64,000 bases of DNA from JAABRB01 sp963735025 (GCA_963735025.1 CAVTJG010000009.1:1178001-1242000), one strand, 5' to 3'. Positions 43,004-52,662 are shown, counted from the stretch's first letter. Notes: a model not told the origin generated them from the sequence alone. Made by a program: numbers and translations.

Positions 43004-43722
43004 TGTATGTCCGGGCGGTGGTGATGGCGGTCGCGCTCGGTACCGCGCTTCCAGCGTACGCATTGTTCGAGGACGACGATGCGCGCGCGCAGATCAAGAA
43101 GCTGGAGGCGCGCGTCGCGCGCATGGAGACCGATGCCGGCGAGCGGGATCGCAAGGCACTCTTCGAGGTCGTGAATCAGATCGAGGCCCTGCGCCGCGAC
43201 ATGGCGATGCTGCGCGGCCAGATCGAAGTGCTCACCAATCGCGTCGAGAGTCTGGACAAGCGCCAGAAGGATCTGTATGTCGACCTCGACACGCGACTCC
43301 GCAAGATCGAGCTCGTGGGCGCGGACAAGGAGAAGGACGCCCAACAGCTCGCACTCGAGACCCAGGCCTACGAAGCGGCGCTCGCGCAGTTCAAGGCCAA
43401 CAACTTCGGGTCCGCAATCCAGGGGCTGAAGGAGTTCCTGAAAACCTATCCGACGAGCACGCTGGCGCCTTCCGCCCAGTACTGGATCGGCAATGCGCAC
43501 TACGCGCTGCGCGATTACAAGACCGCGATCGCCGAGCAACAGAAAGTCGTGGCGACCTGGCCTGACCACGCGAAGGCGCCGGACGCGATGCTCAACATCG
43601 CGAGCAGCCAGGCCGAGCTGGGCGACGTGAACGGCGCGCGGAACACGCTGCGCACGCTGGTCGCCAAGTATCCGAATAGCTCCGCGGCGGAGCAGGCCAA
43701 GCAGCGGCTGGCGCGCCGGTAG
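43003..43722 (+). CDS. cpoB: Tol-Pal associated coordinator CpoB (YbgF)
   Basis: CpoB coordinates peptidoglycan synthesis with outer-membrane constriction. The 239-residue protein has a signal peptide, a coiled-coil domain (about 25–105) and three C-terminal TPR repeats with Ala-Pro-Ser-Ala-Gln-Tyr-Trp-Ile-Gly-Asn and Pro-Asp-Ala-Met-Leu-Asn. The ATG overlaps the pal stop, closing the tol-pal operon. Confidence 0.94.
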   Translation: MYVRAVVMAVALGTALPAYALFEDDDARAQIKKLEARVARMETDAGERDRKALFEVVNQIEALRRDMAMLRGQIEVLTNRVESLDKRQKDLYVDLDTRLRKIELVGADKEKDAQQLALETQAYEAALAQFKANNFGSAIQGLKEFLKTYPTSTLAPSAQYWIGNAHYALRDYKTAIAEQQKVVATWPDHAKAPDAMLNIASSQAELGDVNGARNTLRTLVAKYPNSSAAEQAKQRLARR

Positions 43723-43742
43723 CGTAGTGCCCTGAGAGATTC

Positions 43743-43770
43743 CGTCATCCCCGCGAACGCGGGGATGACG
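43743..43770. repeat. REP-like perfect palindrome downstream of cpoB
   Basis: A 13-bp perfect stem, CGTCATCCCCGCG (43743–43755) with CGCGGGGATGACG (43758–43770), has a two-base AA loop. Sequences of this GTCATCCCCGCG type are common dispersed palindromes in proteobacterial genomes. It lies 20 bases after the tol-pal operon and could form a transcript-end hairpin, though no U-tract follows. Confidence 0.75.
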
Positions 43771-43892
43771 TGTAATCGAAGCGAAATCCGCCGCGACATA
43801 GAGCGGGGTTATCCGGCCCGAAGCGCAATTGCTCGTTGGCTCGGCGCCATTCGCTAGAATGCCACGGCTCGGAACGGGCGCTCGGAGGGGGC

Positions 43893-45008
43893 ATGACCGA
43901 CGTAAATCCGGCGACCCTGGTGCCGTATGTCACCTGGGGCGCATTCATTCTCGCCTTTATTTTCGGCTTCGTCGGCAACCGGACGAACTTCTGCACCATG
44001 GGTGCGGTGTCGGACGTCGTCAACATGGGCGACTGGAATCGGATGCGGATGTGGCTGCTCGCGATCGCGATCGCCATTGTCGGCGCGCAGCTTCTCGAGA
44101 TCGGGGGCGTCATCAAGCTGTCGAACTCGATCTACCCGAGCCCGAACTTCACCTGGCTCTCGTATATCGTCGGCGGATTGCTGTTCGGCGTCGGCATGAC
44201 GCTGGGGTCCGGTTGCGGATCCAAGACGCTGATCCGTCTCGGTGGCGGCAACCTGAAGTCGCTGATCGTCGTGGTTTTCATGGCAATTGCCGCCTACATG
44301 ACGTTGCGGGGCCTGTTCGGCGTGTTCCGGGTGGGGGTGCTCGAGCAGGCGAGCGTTCAGCTCGGCGGCAGTCAGGATCTGCCGTCACTCGCTGCCCGGC
44401 TCCTCGGCGCCGATCGCTTGACGATGGTCTGGATCCTGATGATCGTCGTGGCGGGCGCGCTCGGGGCGTTCGCGCTCGTCAGGCGCGAGTTCCGGACGTT
44501 CGACAACCTGCTGGGCGGCGTGGTGGTCGGTCTGGTGGTCGTCGGGGGATGGTATGTGAGCGGCAAGCTGGGCTATGTCGCCGAGGATCCGAAAACGCTC
44601 CAGGAAGCATGGGTCGCCACGAACACCAATCGGATGGAGTCGCTCTCGTTCGTCGCGCCGCAGGCGTTCCTGCTCGAGTTGCTCATGCTGTGGACCGACG
44701 CGTCGAGAATTCTTACGTTCGGAATCGCTTCGGCGATCGGCGTGGTGGCCGGGTCGGCGTGCTACGCGCTGGTCTCGCGAACCTTCCGGTGGGAAAGCTT
44801 TCGCGACGCGGCCGACGTCGGCCGGCACGTCGTCGGTGGCGTGCTGATGGGATTCGGCGGCATCGTGGCGCTCGGCTGCACCATCGGCCAGGGGATCACC
44901 GGATTCTCCACGCTCGCGCTCGGATCGATCATCACGTTCGCGTCGATCGTTGCAGGCGCCGCGGTCACGATGAAAATCGAATACTGGCGCATGATGCGCG
45001 AGGCGTAG
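43893..45008 (+). CDS. YeeE/YedE family sulfur-compound transporter
   Basis: The 371-residue protein has nine or ten membrane helices and the three conserved Cys motifs of the family: Arg-Thr-Asn-Phe-Cys-Thr-Met-Gly, Gly-Ser-Gly-Cys-Gly-Ser-Lys and Ala-Leu-Gly-Cys-Thr-Ile-Gly-Gln-Gly. In TsuA (YeeE) such cysteines pass thiosulfate through the membrane. No TusA-like or sulfurtransferase gene is adjacent, so the carried sulfur species is not known. The ATG at 43893 follows GGAGGGGG. Confidence 0.88.
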   Translation: MTDVNPATLVPYVTWGAFILAFIFGFVGNRTNFCTMGAVSDVVNMGDWNRMRMWLLAIAIAIVGAQLLEIGGVIKLSNSIYPSPNFTWLSYIVGGLLFGVGMTLGSGCGSKTLIRLGGGNLKSLIVVVFMAIAAYMTLRGLFGVFRVGVLEQASVQLGGSQDLPSLAARLLGADRLTMVWILMIVVAGALGAFALVRREFRTFDNLLGGVVVGLVVVGGWYVSGKLGYVAEDPKTLQEAWVATNTNRMESLSFVAPQAFLLELLMLWTDASRILTFGIASAIGVVAGSACYALVSRTFRWESFRDAADVGRHVVGGVLMGFGGIVALGCTIGQGITGFSTLALGSIITFASIVAGAAVTMKIEYWRMMREA

Positions 45009-45013
45009 TGCCG

Positions 45014-45035
45014 GCATGCGCGGTGGTGCGCATGC
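45014..45035. other. Inverted repeat after the YeeE/YedE gene
   Basis: GCATGCGC (45014–45021) and GCGCATGC (45028–45035) form an 8-bp stem around a GGTGGT loop, six bases past the stop. No U-tract follows. It may act as an RNA 3' end structure. Confidence 0.4.
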
Positions 45036-45099
45036 GCGTCGAAAACGTCCGTTCGTTGACACCCCCAACGCCGCGGAAATACAATCGCACCCTTTCCCT

Positions 45100-45175
45100 G
45101 GGCCGTTAGCTCAGTTGGTAGAGCAGCGGACTTTTAATCCGTTGGTCGTAGGTTCGAATCCTACACGGCCTACCA
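45100..45175 (+). tRNA. tRNA-Lys (anticodon TTT)
   Basis: The acceptor stem GGGCCGT (45100–45106) pairs with ACGGCCT (45165–45171) with one G·T pair at the end, discriminator A and an encoded CCA (45173–45175). The D arm has GCTCAGTTGGTAGAGC. The anticodon loop is CTTTTAA with TTT at 45133–45135. The T arm holds GGTTCGAATCC. The closest flanking genes are 91 bases or more away. Confidence 0.97.
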
Positions 45176-45432
45176 GAATCAAGTACTTGGCGTCCCCGAA
45201 GCCTGATTCCCCGGACCTGCTGCGGCGCAGGATCCGCGGCCAGCACGGATTCCCGGTATCGTTCTTGCTAGCTACTCGACTCGTCCGCGGTAGATGGGCG
45301 GGGGACGGGCGTGCCATTTCGGGTGTCTGCGGGTATCCGGCTGGGCGCGGTCTGCCCCTGCCCCCCGCGTGACACAATTGCTGTCGTTGCCGGTATTGCG
45401 GGTATTCGGGCGCCTCGTCACGATTCGAGATC

Positions 45433-46140
45433 ATGGCCGTGAGCAAGACATTGAATGCATCGTCGCTGGTTTCCTCGCTGGGGCTGCGCCGCGCCCGGCA
45501 GGAGAGCGGCGTGAACGATGAGGACTATGTCTCGCTCGGCAAGACCTCGAACGCGAAGTCGCTCGACTCGGACGCCGACGAGGCGCTCTTCCGCATGGTG
45601 CACGAGGAGGAGACCTTCGACCGGTTGCTCGATGTGCCGTTCGCGCTCAAGCACTTGCGCGATCTGCACGCGATCATGCGACACGCCGTGATCGTGCTCA
45701 ACGAGCGCCGCGAGGATCTCACGCACCACATGCTCTTCCATCATGCGTTCGCGTCGTTCACGCTCGGTTTCGCGCTGGGGCTGGTCGAGGCGCATCGCTC
45801 GAAGCTGATGTCGCTGCGTCCGGGCATGGCCGCGCTTTCGGCGACGCCCGGCGCCGTCGCCGAAACGTGGGGCGTGGAGATCGCCACCTACTACCTGGCC
45901 TACGTGGATGTCGAAGGGGTGCTCGGCAAGAAAGCCGACATCGAGCTATACGGTATCAGCGACGCGTGGCGCGACCTCGCGAACGAAGACCGCATCGATC
46001 AGTATCACGGCCTGGATCGTGTCGTCACCGCGGGACGCCACGCGGCGCGCACCTGGTTCGAGGAGGAGTCGGCCGACGTCCCGGCGGCCTTCGTCGAAGC
46101 CGCGGCGGCGTTCATCGAGGGCCCGGCCGACGGACGCTGA
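45433..46140 (+). CDS. Hypothetical protein, helical
   Basis: The 235-residue protein is soluble and mostly alpha-helical by composition, with many Ala/Glu/Leu/His residues. The start lacks a strong ribosome site. I recognise no family, motif or catalytic signature; several paired His residues (His-His-Met-Leu-Phe-His-His, about 98–104) could bind metal, but this is speculative. It stands alone between tRNA-Lys and the LOG-like gene, with about 140 bases on the 3' side. Codon use looks like its neighbours. Confidence 0.7.
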   Translation: MAVSKTLNASSLVSSLGLRRARQESGVNDEDYVSLGKTSNAKSLDSDADEALFRMVHEEETFDRLLDVPFALKHLRDLHAIMRHAVIVLNERREDLTHHMLFHHAFASFTLGFALGLVEAHRSKLMSLRPGMAALSATPGAVAETWGVEIATYYLAYVDVEGVLGKKADIELYGISDAWRDLANEDRIDQYHGLDRVVTAGRHAARTWFEEESADVPAAFVEAAAAFIEGPADGR

Positions 46141-46283
46141 CCGCGTCCGTTCCCGGCCGGTCGGGTCAAGGCACCATCCGGGGACATTCTCCCCAGTCTT
46201 CTGCCTCGCTGTCACCAATCCGCTCGCGCGTTGCGCGTAGCGCGCCTATCATCGGGTGCGCGGACATCCTGTCTGGAGCGCCG

Positions 46284-46910
46284 ATGACCCAGCTGCTGCT
46301 CGACCGTGTGAACCGGCGCCTGTGCGACGCCACGCGCGGCGAGTTCGACCCGCGCACGCGTGTCTGGCGCGAGGGCACGGTTCGCGGCGAGCGCATCGAG
46401 ATGCGCGATGCGGTACGCTGGCTGCAGCGCGAAAGCGGCACGCCATGTCGCGCGCCGGTAGGGGTGGTGGGTCCTCGCGACGCCAGGCCTGAACAACTCA
46501 TCTTTGCCGAGCGCCTCGGTCGAGGACTGGCCGAAATGGGCCTGACCGTGATTTGCGGCGGTCTGACGGGCGTGATGGGCGCGGCGTCAAAGGGTGCCGG
46601 CGAGGCTGGCGGCGCGGTGGTAGGCGTGCTGCCACAGGGTGACTGGCGCGACGCCAACCCGTACGTCACGATACCCATTGCCACGGGTATCGGCGAGGCG
46701 CGCAACGCGATCATCGCGCGCGCATCGCTTTGCGTCGTGGCGATCGGCGGGGGCTACGGCACGTTGTCCGAGATCGCGCTTGCGCTCCAGTTCGGTGTGC
46801 CGGTATTCGGTCTGTTCGAGTCCGCGCCACTGCCGGGCGCGCGGCCGGTCGTGGACGTGAACGAGGCGCTCGAACAGGTGGCTGGCGTGGTGCTCGCGTT
46901 GCTGCAATAG
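46284..46910 (+). CDS. TIGR00725/LOG-like SLOG-fold protein
   Basis: The 208-residue protein has a Rossmann-like SLOG fold with Val-Ile-Cys-Gly-Gly-Leu-Thr-Gly-Val-Met and the Gly-Gly-Gly-Tyr-Gly-Thr-Leu-Ser-Glu-Ile motif, resembling nucleotide- or molybdenum-cofactor-binding LOG/TIGR00725 proteins. It lacks the exact Pro-Gly-Gly-x-Gly-Thr-x2-Glu of cytokinin-activating LOG enzymes. The first 60 residues, before Gly-Val-Val-Gly, are an extra N-terminal domain. Substrate is unknown. It is followed by about 200 bases without a gene. Confidence 0.72.
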   Translation: MTQLLLDRVNRRLCDATRGEFDPRTRVWREGTVRGERIEMRDAVRWLQRESGTPCRAPVGVVGPRDARPEQLIFAERLGRGLAEMGLTVICGGLTGVMGAASKGAGEAGGAVVGVLPQGDWRDANPYVTIPIATGIGEARNAIIARASLCVVAIGGGYGTLSEIALALQFGVPVFGLFESAPLPGARPVVDVNEALEQVAGVVLALLQ

Positions 46911-47110
46911 GCCGGAGTGCGACCGCCCCGCCGAGGTGGATTGGTTCAGGAAAGCGGGGGAGTCGCACCCCAGGGGAGACTTCCTGGAAGGAGATCGGGG
47001 GTGCGACGCGAAATCGTTCCGCCCGTGCATTGCAAAGCGTATGCCGCCGCCATCCCGTTGGCATATACTTTGCGAAGAAAAACAGCCCATTAGCGCATCG
47101 ATCCGAATCC

Positions 47111-49016
47111 GTGTTCCAGCTCTGGCCCAAGGCCGCCACTGCCGAAGCCGATGAATCCGCGGCGCGCTCCGCGCGTCCTTCGCGGATGCGCGAGCTCGTG
47201 GGCAAACCGTTCCGCTATCTGATCGTGATTACGCTGGTGGTGCTCGTGGTGGGCGGCTGGGTAGCGCTCTATTTCAAGGCGCGTGCGCTCGACCTGCAGG
47301 CGGCAAGCGGCGTGCTCGGCATGCTGCGTGAGCTGAAGGGGATCGACCAGCGCTGGAACGATCGACTGATCGGCGCGCGCCTTTCCGCGGACGCGCAGGA
47401 CGGCGGAGCGCTCGCAGCGACAGAGGGCTCCGCCAGCGTCACGGCCGTCGCGCGGTTGCAGGCCCAGCTCGTGCAGCGGTCCTATCAGCTCGGCGGGCTG
47501 CTGTCGGCGCAGAGCCTGTCCGCCTTGCGCGATGCGTTCGAGGAGAAGGCGCGAGCGATGGACGGCTTCCTGGTCGCCAATCGTGAGTATCGCGCGACGC
47601 TCGCACGACTCGTCCAGCGCGGAGACGCGGTCGCACGCGCCGCCGTTGCACGCGCCGGCGCTCGTGACGCGCTACCCGCTGCCGTCGAACGCGATGCAGA
47701 GCGCGCGACGTCCGCGACGCTCGCGTATGCCGCTCAGCCAGGACCGACGACGAGCGCCAACGCACAGGCGGCGATCGCGCGCCTCGCTTCAATCGACATC
47801 CCCGATCCTGAGCGCGGCTTGCTGGAGGAGCTTGCGGTGGCCGCGCGCCAGGTCGTGGATGAGCGCCGTGCCGAAGACGACCTGTTTCGGGCCGCGCTGC
47901 TCGCGTCGACCGGGCCACGTCTCGATACCCTCACGAAAGCCTTCGAACACGAGTTTGGCGGCGCGGTTGACGAGTCCGAGCGCTACCGGCTCTACCTGCT
48001 CGTGTATTCGGGTTTGCTGCTGGTCCTTGCCGCCTACCTTGGCTGGCGCCTGGTGCACAGCTACGCCGTCATCAACCGCATCAATCTCCAGTTGCGCGAC
48101 GCGAACGAGACCCTCGAGCATCGCGTAACGGAGCGCACGCGCGAACTCTCCGACGCGCTTCGGCAACTGCAGGAGCAGGAGATGCTGCTCATCCAGAGCG
48201 AGAAAATGTCGTCGCTCGGGCAGATGGTCGCGGGCGTCGCGCACGAGGTGAATACGCCGCTCGCCTACGTGAAGTCGAGCCTGGATATCGGTCAGCAACC
48301 GCATGCCGGAGATCTCCGAGCTTGCCGCAGCCACCGACCGCCTGCTCGAGTTGCTCCAGTCGAGCTCGACCTCCGAAGCGGACCTCTCGGCGCAGTTCCA
48401 GCGTGTTTCGGGGATGATGGAGGAAGCCAAGAGCCGTGGCATGCTCAGCGAGCTCGATACGCTCGTGAAGGACGGCCTGCACGGGATCGGGCAGATATCC
48501 GAGCTCGTGACGAATCTGAAGGACTTCGCGCGGCTCGATCGCAGCAAGGTGGCACAATTCGATCTGAACGAAGGCGTCCAGAGCGCACTCAAGATTGCCG
48601 GCAACCAGCTCAAGACCAAGACTGTTCGGACCATGTTCGCGACAATCCCGGCGATCAGCTGCTCGCCTTCACAGATCAACCAGGTATTTCTGAATCTCGT
48701 CACCAATGCGGCGCAGGCGACGCCCGACGCGGGCGGGACGATCACCGTGCGCACCGCGATGCACGGAAACGATCACGTGATGGTCGAGGTCAGCGACAAC
48801 GGGCATGGCATACCCGGGGATCTGCTGCCAAAGATTTTCGATCCGTTCTTCACGACCAAGCAGGTCGGGAAGGGCACCGGGCTGGGGCTTTCCATCGTCT
48901 ACAAGATCGTGGAAAGTCACGGTGGGCGCATCGAGGTCGATTCGAAGCAGGGTGTCGGCACGCGTTTTCGCGTGATCCTGCCCGCAAAATCCGCCGCACA
49001 CGCCGCCGCCGCATGA
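47111..49016 (+). CDS. Membrane sensor histidine kinase, frameshifted near 48283
   Basis: From the GTG at 47111 the protein has two membrane helices (about 37–57 and 295–315) bounding a periplasmic helical sensor domain, a coiled-coil (about 325–365) and an HisKA-type box with Val-Ala-His-Glu-Val-Asn-Thr-Pro-Leu (His378). Next, at codon 391, the frame breaks. Removing one G near 48283 joins the second half: N box Asn-Leu-Val-Thr-Asn-Ala-Ala-Gln, G1 Asp-Asn-Gly-His-Gly-Ile-Pro, and the Thr-Gly-Leu-Gly-Leu-Ser ATP lid. Repaired length is 634 residues. It is followed 19 bases later by the Ser/Thr kinase–receiver gene. Confidence 0.82.
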
Positions 49017-49035
49017 TCAGCGCACGCCGATTCGC

Positions 49036-50952
49036 ATGAGCAACCTCCGCAAGATCGGAAAATATGAAGTCGTCGGCGCGCTCGGCAAGGGCGCGATGGG
49101 CGTCGTGCACAAGGGCTACGATCCGGTCATCCAGCGTCACGTCGCGCTCAAGGTGATTCGCAAGGCCGATCTCGATCCGGCCGACGGCTCGGCGGTGCTG
49201 GAACGCTTCAAGCGCGAGGCGCAGGCGGTCGGCAAGCTTCACCACCCGAATATCGTCGCGATCTACGACTACGGCGAGGACGACGAATTCGCGTTCATCG
49301 CGATGGAGCTGGTGAGCGGACGCGCGCTGCGTGAGCACATCCGCTCCGGTTACCGCCCGGAGCTCAAGGAGTTTCCGGAGATCCTGCTCCACGTTCTCGA
49401 GGGCCTCGAGTACTCGCACATGCAAGGTGTCGTCCATCGCGACATCAAGCCTGCGAACGTGCTCATCAGCGACATGGGTGTGGCCAAGATCAGCGATTTC
49501 GGGATCGCACGGGTCGAGGCGTCGCATCTCACCAAGCTGGGCGAGGTGCTCGGGACGCCTTTCTACATGGCGCCCGAGCAGTTCAGCGGAATCGCGGACG
49601 AGCGGAGCGACATCTATTCGGCCGCCGTCATCGTCTATGAGATCCTCAGCGGCAGGCGGCCGTTTGACGGCGCTGGCGCGCCGCTCATGAGGAAGATTCT
49701 CGAGGACATGCCACCCGCACCGTCGACCCTCGAACCGCGGCTGCCGCGAGAGATCGACGCGGTGCTGATGAAGGCGCTCGCAAAGGATCCTGCGGATCGC
49801 TATCGAAACGCACGTCAGTTCGCGGGCGCGCTGTTGCAGGCCTTCGAGAATCGCGGGCGGACCTCGCAGCCGCTGCCGACCCAGGAAGAAGGCGACGGCG
49901 GCAGGCAGCTCGACGGCGGAATCGCCGAGGGCGGCACGATATCCGGAAAGGCCGCGGCGTTGCGACTCCATCTCGGCGACCGAAAACCGGGGAAGAGCGG
50001 AACCGAGCCCGCGTCCGACCCGCCGGTGACTGCAATACGCCGTCCGGCACTGCTGTTCGTCGACGACGAGGAGCGAGTCGTCAATGCCTTGCGTTCCGTG
50101 TTCAAGGACTCCTACCGTGTCGTCACCGCGACCGGTGCGGAGCAGGCACTCGGAATGGTTCGACGCGAACGATTCCACGTCGTGGTGAGCGACCAGCGCA
50201 TGCCGGGAATGCTCGGCGTCGACCTGCTGCGCGAGGTCAAGGAGATAGCGCCCAACTCGGTGCGCATCCTGCTCACCGGCTATTCGGACCTCGCCGCGAT
50301 CGTCGGGTCGGTGAACGAGGGTGAGGTGTACCGGTTCATACACAAGCCGTGGCATCACGAGGAACTGATGGCCACCATGGCGGAGGCCGTGACGATCGCG
50401 ATCGCGCTGGAAGCGAGCCCGCCGCCGCGCCTGGCCGCCAAGGCCGACAGCGATGTCGCGGTGCTCGTGCTCGACGATCCGGCGCTCGCCCGCGCGACGC
50501 GCGAGATGCTGGGCGACCTCGCGCACGTCGAGCACGCGGTCACGCTCGAGGAGACGCTGCGCATCTTCGGCGAGCGGGAGGTGGCCGTGCTGGTCGCCGA
50601 CCTCGAGTCGCGCCGTGTCGACAACACCGTGCTCTTCAAGCTGCTCAAGCAAGAGCACCCGGGCACGCTGGTCATCGTCACGACCAAGGCGTCGGACTCG
50701 GAGCTCATCATCAGTCTGATCAACGAGGCGCGCATCTTCCGCTTCGTGAACAAGCCGGTGAATCTGACGTTACTGCAGAGTCATATCGTGGCGGCGCTCG
50801 AGCGCTACCACAGCTTCAAGCAGGCGCCCGCGCTGATCAGGACCCAGAAGGCGATCGCGTCGCCAGAGGTCGTCGACTCGTCGGCGGGCCGAACGATACT
50901 CGAGTCGCTGCGCGCGATCGGCGGCCGGTTTACTGCGGTATTTCGCGGATAG
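49036..50952 (+). CDS. Eukaryotic-like Ser/Thr protein kinase fused to two receiver domains
   Basis: The 638-residue protein has a complete Hanks-type kinase domain: Gly-rich loop (16–22), Lys39, His-Arg-Asp (134–136), Asp-Phe-Gly (154–156) and Ala-Pro-Glu (179–181). A linker (about 280–335) leads to a receiver domain with Asp-Asp (343–344), phospho-acceptor Asp386, Thr and Lys437. A second, receiver-like domain (about 472–585) has Asp480–Asp481 and Asp522 with Lys573. No membrane helix is present. The upstream sensor kinase is its likely phosphodonor, so this joins histidine and Ser/Thr phosphorylation in one pathway. Confidence 0.9.
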   Translation: MSNLRKIGKYEVVGALGKGAMGVVHKGYDPVIQRHVALKVIRKADLDPADGSAVLERFKREAQAVGKLHHPNIVAIYDYGEDDEFAFIAMELVSGRALREHIRSGYRPELKEFPEILLHVLEGLEYSHMQGVVHRDIKPANVLISDMGVAKISDFGIARVEASHLTKLGEVLGTPFYMAPEQFSGIADERSDIYSAAVIVYEILSGRRPFDGAGAPLMRKILEDMPPAPSTLEPRLPREIDAVLMKALAKDPADRYRNARQFAGALLQAFENRGRTSQPLPTQEEGDGGRQLDGGIAEGGTISGKAAALRLHLGDRKPGKSGTEPASDPPVTAIRRPALLFVDDEERVVNALRSVFKDSYRVVTATGAEQALGMVRRERFHVVVSDQRMPGMLGVDLLREVKEIAPNSVRILLTGYSDLAAIVGSVNEGEVYRFIHKPWHHEELMATMAEAVTIAIALEASPPPRLAAKADSDVAVLVLDDPALARATREMLGDLAHVEHAVTLEETLRIFGEREVAVLVADLESRRVDNTVLFKLLKQEHPGTLVIVTTKASDSELIISLINEARIFRFVNKPVNLTLLQSHIVAALERYHSFKQAPALIRTQKAIASPEVVDSSAGRTILESLRAIGGRFTAVFRG

Positions 50953-51046
50953 CAGGGCCGGAGTGAGCAAATGTGCCAGTCAGGACGCGGGCAGACGTCG
51001 GCCGGGCGTCTGGGTTGCGCTATCCTAGATCGTTAACTTTGTCGCT

Positions 51047-51496
51047 ATGCAGGCCATTCGCAGAATCCGCGATTTTCGCCAGTACGGCCTCGACCTGGTC
51101 ACCGGCCGGGCCTGCCCGTACGGCATGCGCTATCTCTTCCGGTTGACCGAGGATGGCGCGCAGCACGTTCGCGAGTTCCTGGGGTTGAACGTCGCGACCC
51201 GAGCGAGTGACACCGTGGTCGATCTCGCGAAGGCGACACAGGAGCAGAAGCTGGTGACGGTCATGCTCTCGCGGGAGACCCTGAAGTCGCTTGGCATCTT
51301 CCTGATGTTCAATCTGCACCAGTGCGTAGCGGTCGTGATCACGCCCACCGGCGAGATCATCGGGTGCGAGACCGCAGTGGAAGTCGAGACCGCGCGCAGC
51401 GAGAACAGTACGCCAGAGCGTCCGTGCGGCGTGCGCTGGCGCAAGGCATCGATGAAGGATCGCGGCACGCCCGACGACGGCCTTGCCGCTGCCTGA
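51047..51496 (+). CDS. Hypothetical protein
   Basis: The 149-residue product has no signal peptide or membrane helix. It contains Cys-Pro-Tyr-Gly-Met-Arg-Tyr-Leu (about 23–30) and a later Ile-Ile-Gly-Cys-Glu, and reads like a small compact domain of mixed helix and strand. I recognise no family. It follows the Ser/Thr kinase gene by 94 bases, with no strong ribosome site, and may or may not be cotranscribed. Confidence 0.6.
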   Translation: MQAIRRIRDFRQYGLDLVTGRACPYGMRYLFRLTEDGAQHVREFLGLNVATRASDTVVDLAKATQEQKLVTVMLSRETLKSLGIFLMFNLHQCVAVVITPTGEIIGCETAVEVETARSENSTPERPCGVRWRKASMKDRGTPDDGLAAA

Positions 51497-51637
51497 CTCT
51501 CCACGTCGCAGCACGTTGGCCATTCGCTGGCCGCTCGTCCTGACCGGCGGGTTGCAGTCGATCTAAGAGTGCCCTAATCTTCGGGTCCGCCGCGCCCGAT
51601 CTGCGCGATCGCACCCCAACCCAAGCGGAGACACGTC

Positions 51638-52336
51638 ATGGCTGGCAAATTCATCGACATCCCCGCCGCCGACGGCGGCGCATTCAAGGCCTACCTCGCA
51701 GTTCCGTCTGCGAAGAAGGCACCGGGTATCGTTCTCATCCAGGAAGTATTCGGAGTCAACAACCACATCCGTTCGGTCGCCGATCGCTATGCCGCGGGCG
51801 GCTACGTCGTACTCGCTCCCGACATCTTCTGGCGCAGCCAGCCCATGTTCGACGTGGGCTACGACCCGGAATCGATCGCCAAAGGTCGCGCGATGAAGGG
51901 GCAGACGGATATCGCGAAGGCGGTTGCAGACGTCGCCGCCACGGTCAGCACACTGCGCGCGCGCGGCGATTGCACTGGCAAGGTGGCGTCGATCGGGTAT
52001 TGCATGGGGGGCTGGCTCTCGTTTCTTGCCGCGGCGAATGCCGGCGTGGACGCCGCGGTGTGCTACTACGGCGGGGGCATAGACGGCTCGCTCGCCCAGG
52101 CGCCGCGCGCGATCTGTCCGATCCTGATGCACTTCGGGGCAAAGGACGAGCACATTCCGCAGAGCGCGGTGGAGGCCACGCGCGGCGCATTCAAAGCGCG
52201 CAGCGACGTCGAGATCCTCGTGTACGAGGGCGCGGGCCACGGCTTTCACTGCGACGAGCGCGGGTCTTACAACGCCGAATCCGCGAAGCTCGCGCACGAG
52301 CGGTCGCTCGCATTCCTGAAGAAGACGCTTGCCTAG
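51638..52336 (+). CDS. Dienelactone hydrolase family protein
   Basis: The 232-residue alpha/beta hydrolase has the nucleophile elbow Gly-Tyr-Cys-Met-Gly-Gly (catalytic Cys), an acid in Lys-Asp-Glu-His-Ile-Pro, and His in Gly-His-Gly-Phe-His. The Cys nucleophile is the feature of carboxymethylenebutenolidase. It stands alone, so its substrate in this genome is not known. A GGAG site precedes the ATG. Confidence 0.9.
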   Translation: MAGKFIDIPAADGGAFKAYLAVPSAKKAPGIVLIQEVFGVNNHIRSVADRYAAGGYVVLAPDIFWRSQPMFDVGYDPESIAKGRAMKGQTDIAKAVADVAATVSTLRARGDCTGKVASIGYCMGGWLSFLAAANAGVDAAVCYYGGGIDGSLAQAPRAICPILMHFGAKDEHIPQSAVEATRGAFKARSDVEILVYEGAGHGFHCDERGSYNAESAKLAHERSLAFLKKTLA

Positions 52337-52346
52337 CGATAGGCTT

Positions 52347-52377
52347 CCACCCGCCGGCGCAGGGCGCCAGCGGGTGG
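52347..52377. terminator. Long hairpin after the dienelactone hydrolase gene
   Basis: CCACCCGC (52347–52354) pairs with GCGGGTGG (52370–52377), and inside it GGCGC pairs with GCGCC around AGG, giving a nearly continuous stem of 13 pairs. It starts 10 bases after the stop. No U-tract follows, so it is called with caution. Confidence 0.5.
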
Positions 52378-52436
52378 TAATGCCCCGCCTCGCGTGCTAG
52401 CCTTTTATCGCCTGATTCAACACGCATCTGTAAGCC

Positions 52437-52646
52437 ATGCCGAGTAAATCGATCGAATCCATCGTTCAGGATGCCGCGGAGGAATCCGGCTGGGACGACG
52501 CGGCCGTGATCGAGGTCCTGCAGGACTTCATCGACCAGTTTGCCGACATCGACGAGTTCGAAAGCTTTCTCGAAATTCGCGTGCGCGAGGCAATGACCGA
52601 GGACGAGAGCGAGGCGAGAGGCGAGGACGAGGAAGAGGAACGCTAG
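52437..52646 (+). CDS. Small acidic hypothetical protein
   Basis: The 69-residue product is strongly acidic. It starts Met-Pro-Ser-Lys-Ser-Ile-Glu and contains a helical stretch with Trp-Asp-Asp-Ala-Ala-Val-Ile-Glu-Val-Leu-Gln-Asp-Phe, ending in a run of Asp/Glu. No family is recognised. It is a stand-alone small gene whose reading frame and ordered sequence suggest it is real, but expression is unproven. Confidence 0.55.
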   Translation: MPSKSIESIVQDAAEESGWDDAAVIEVLQDFIDQFADIDEFESFLEIRVREAMTEDESEARGEDEEEER

Positions 52647-52662
52647 CGCGTTTGCTTTTCTA

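Noticed and set aside
48850..50658. A 602-codon minus-strand open frame opposite the Ser/Thr kinase
   Set aside because: The plus strand carries full kinase and receiver motifs; this is another GC-rich shadow.
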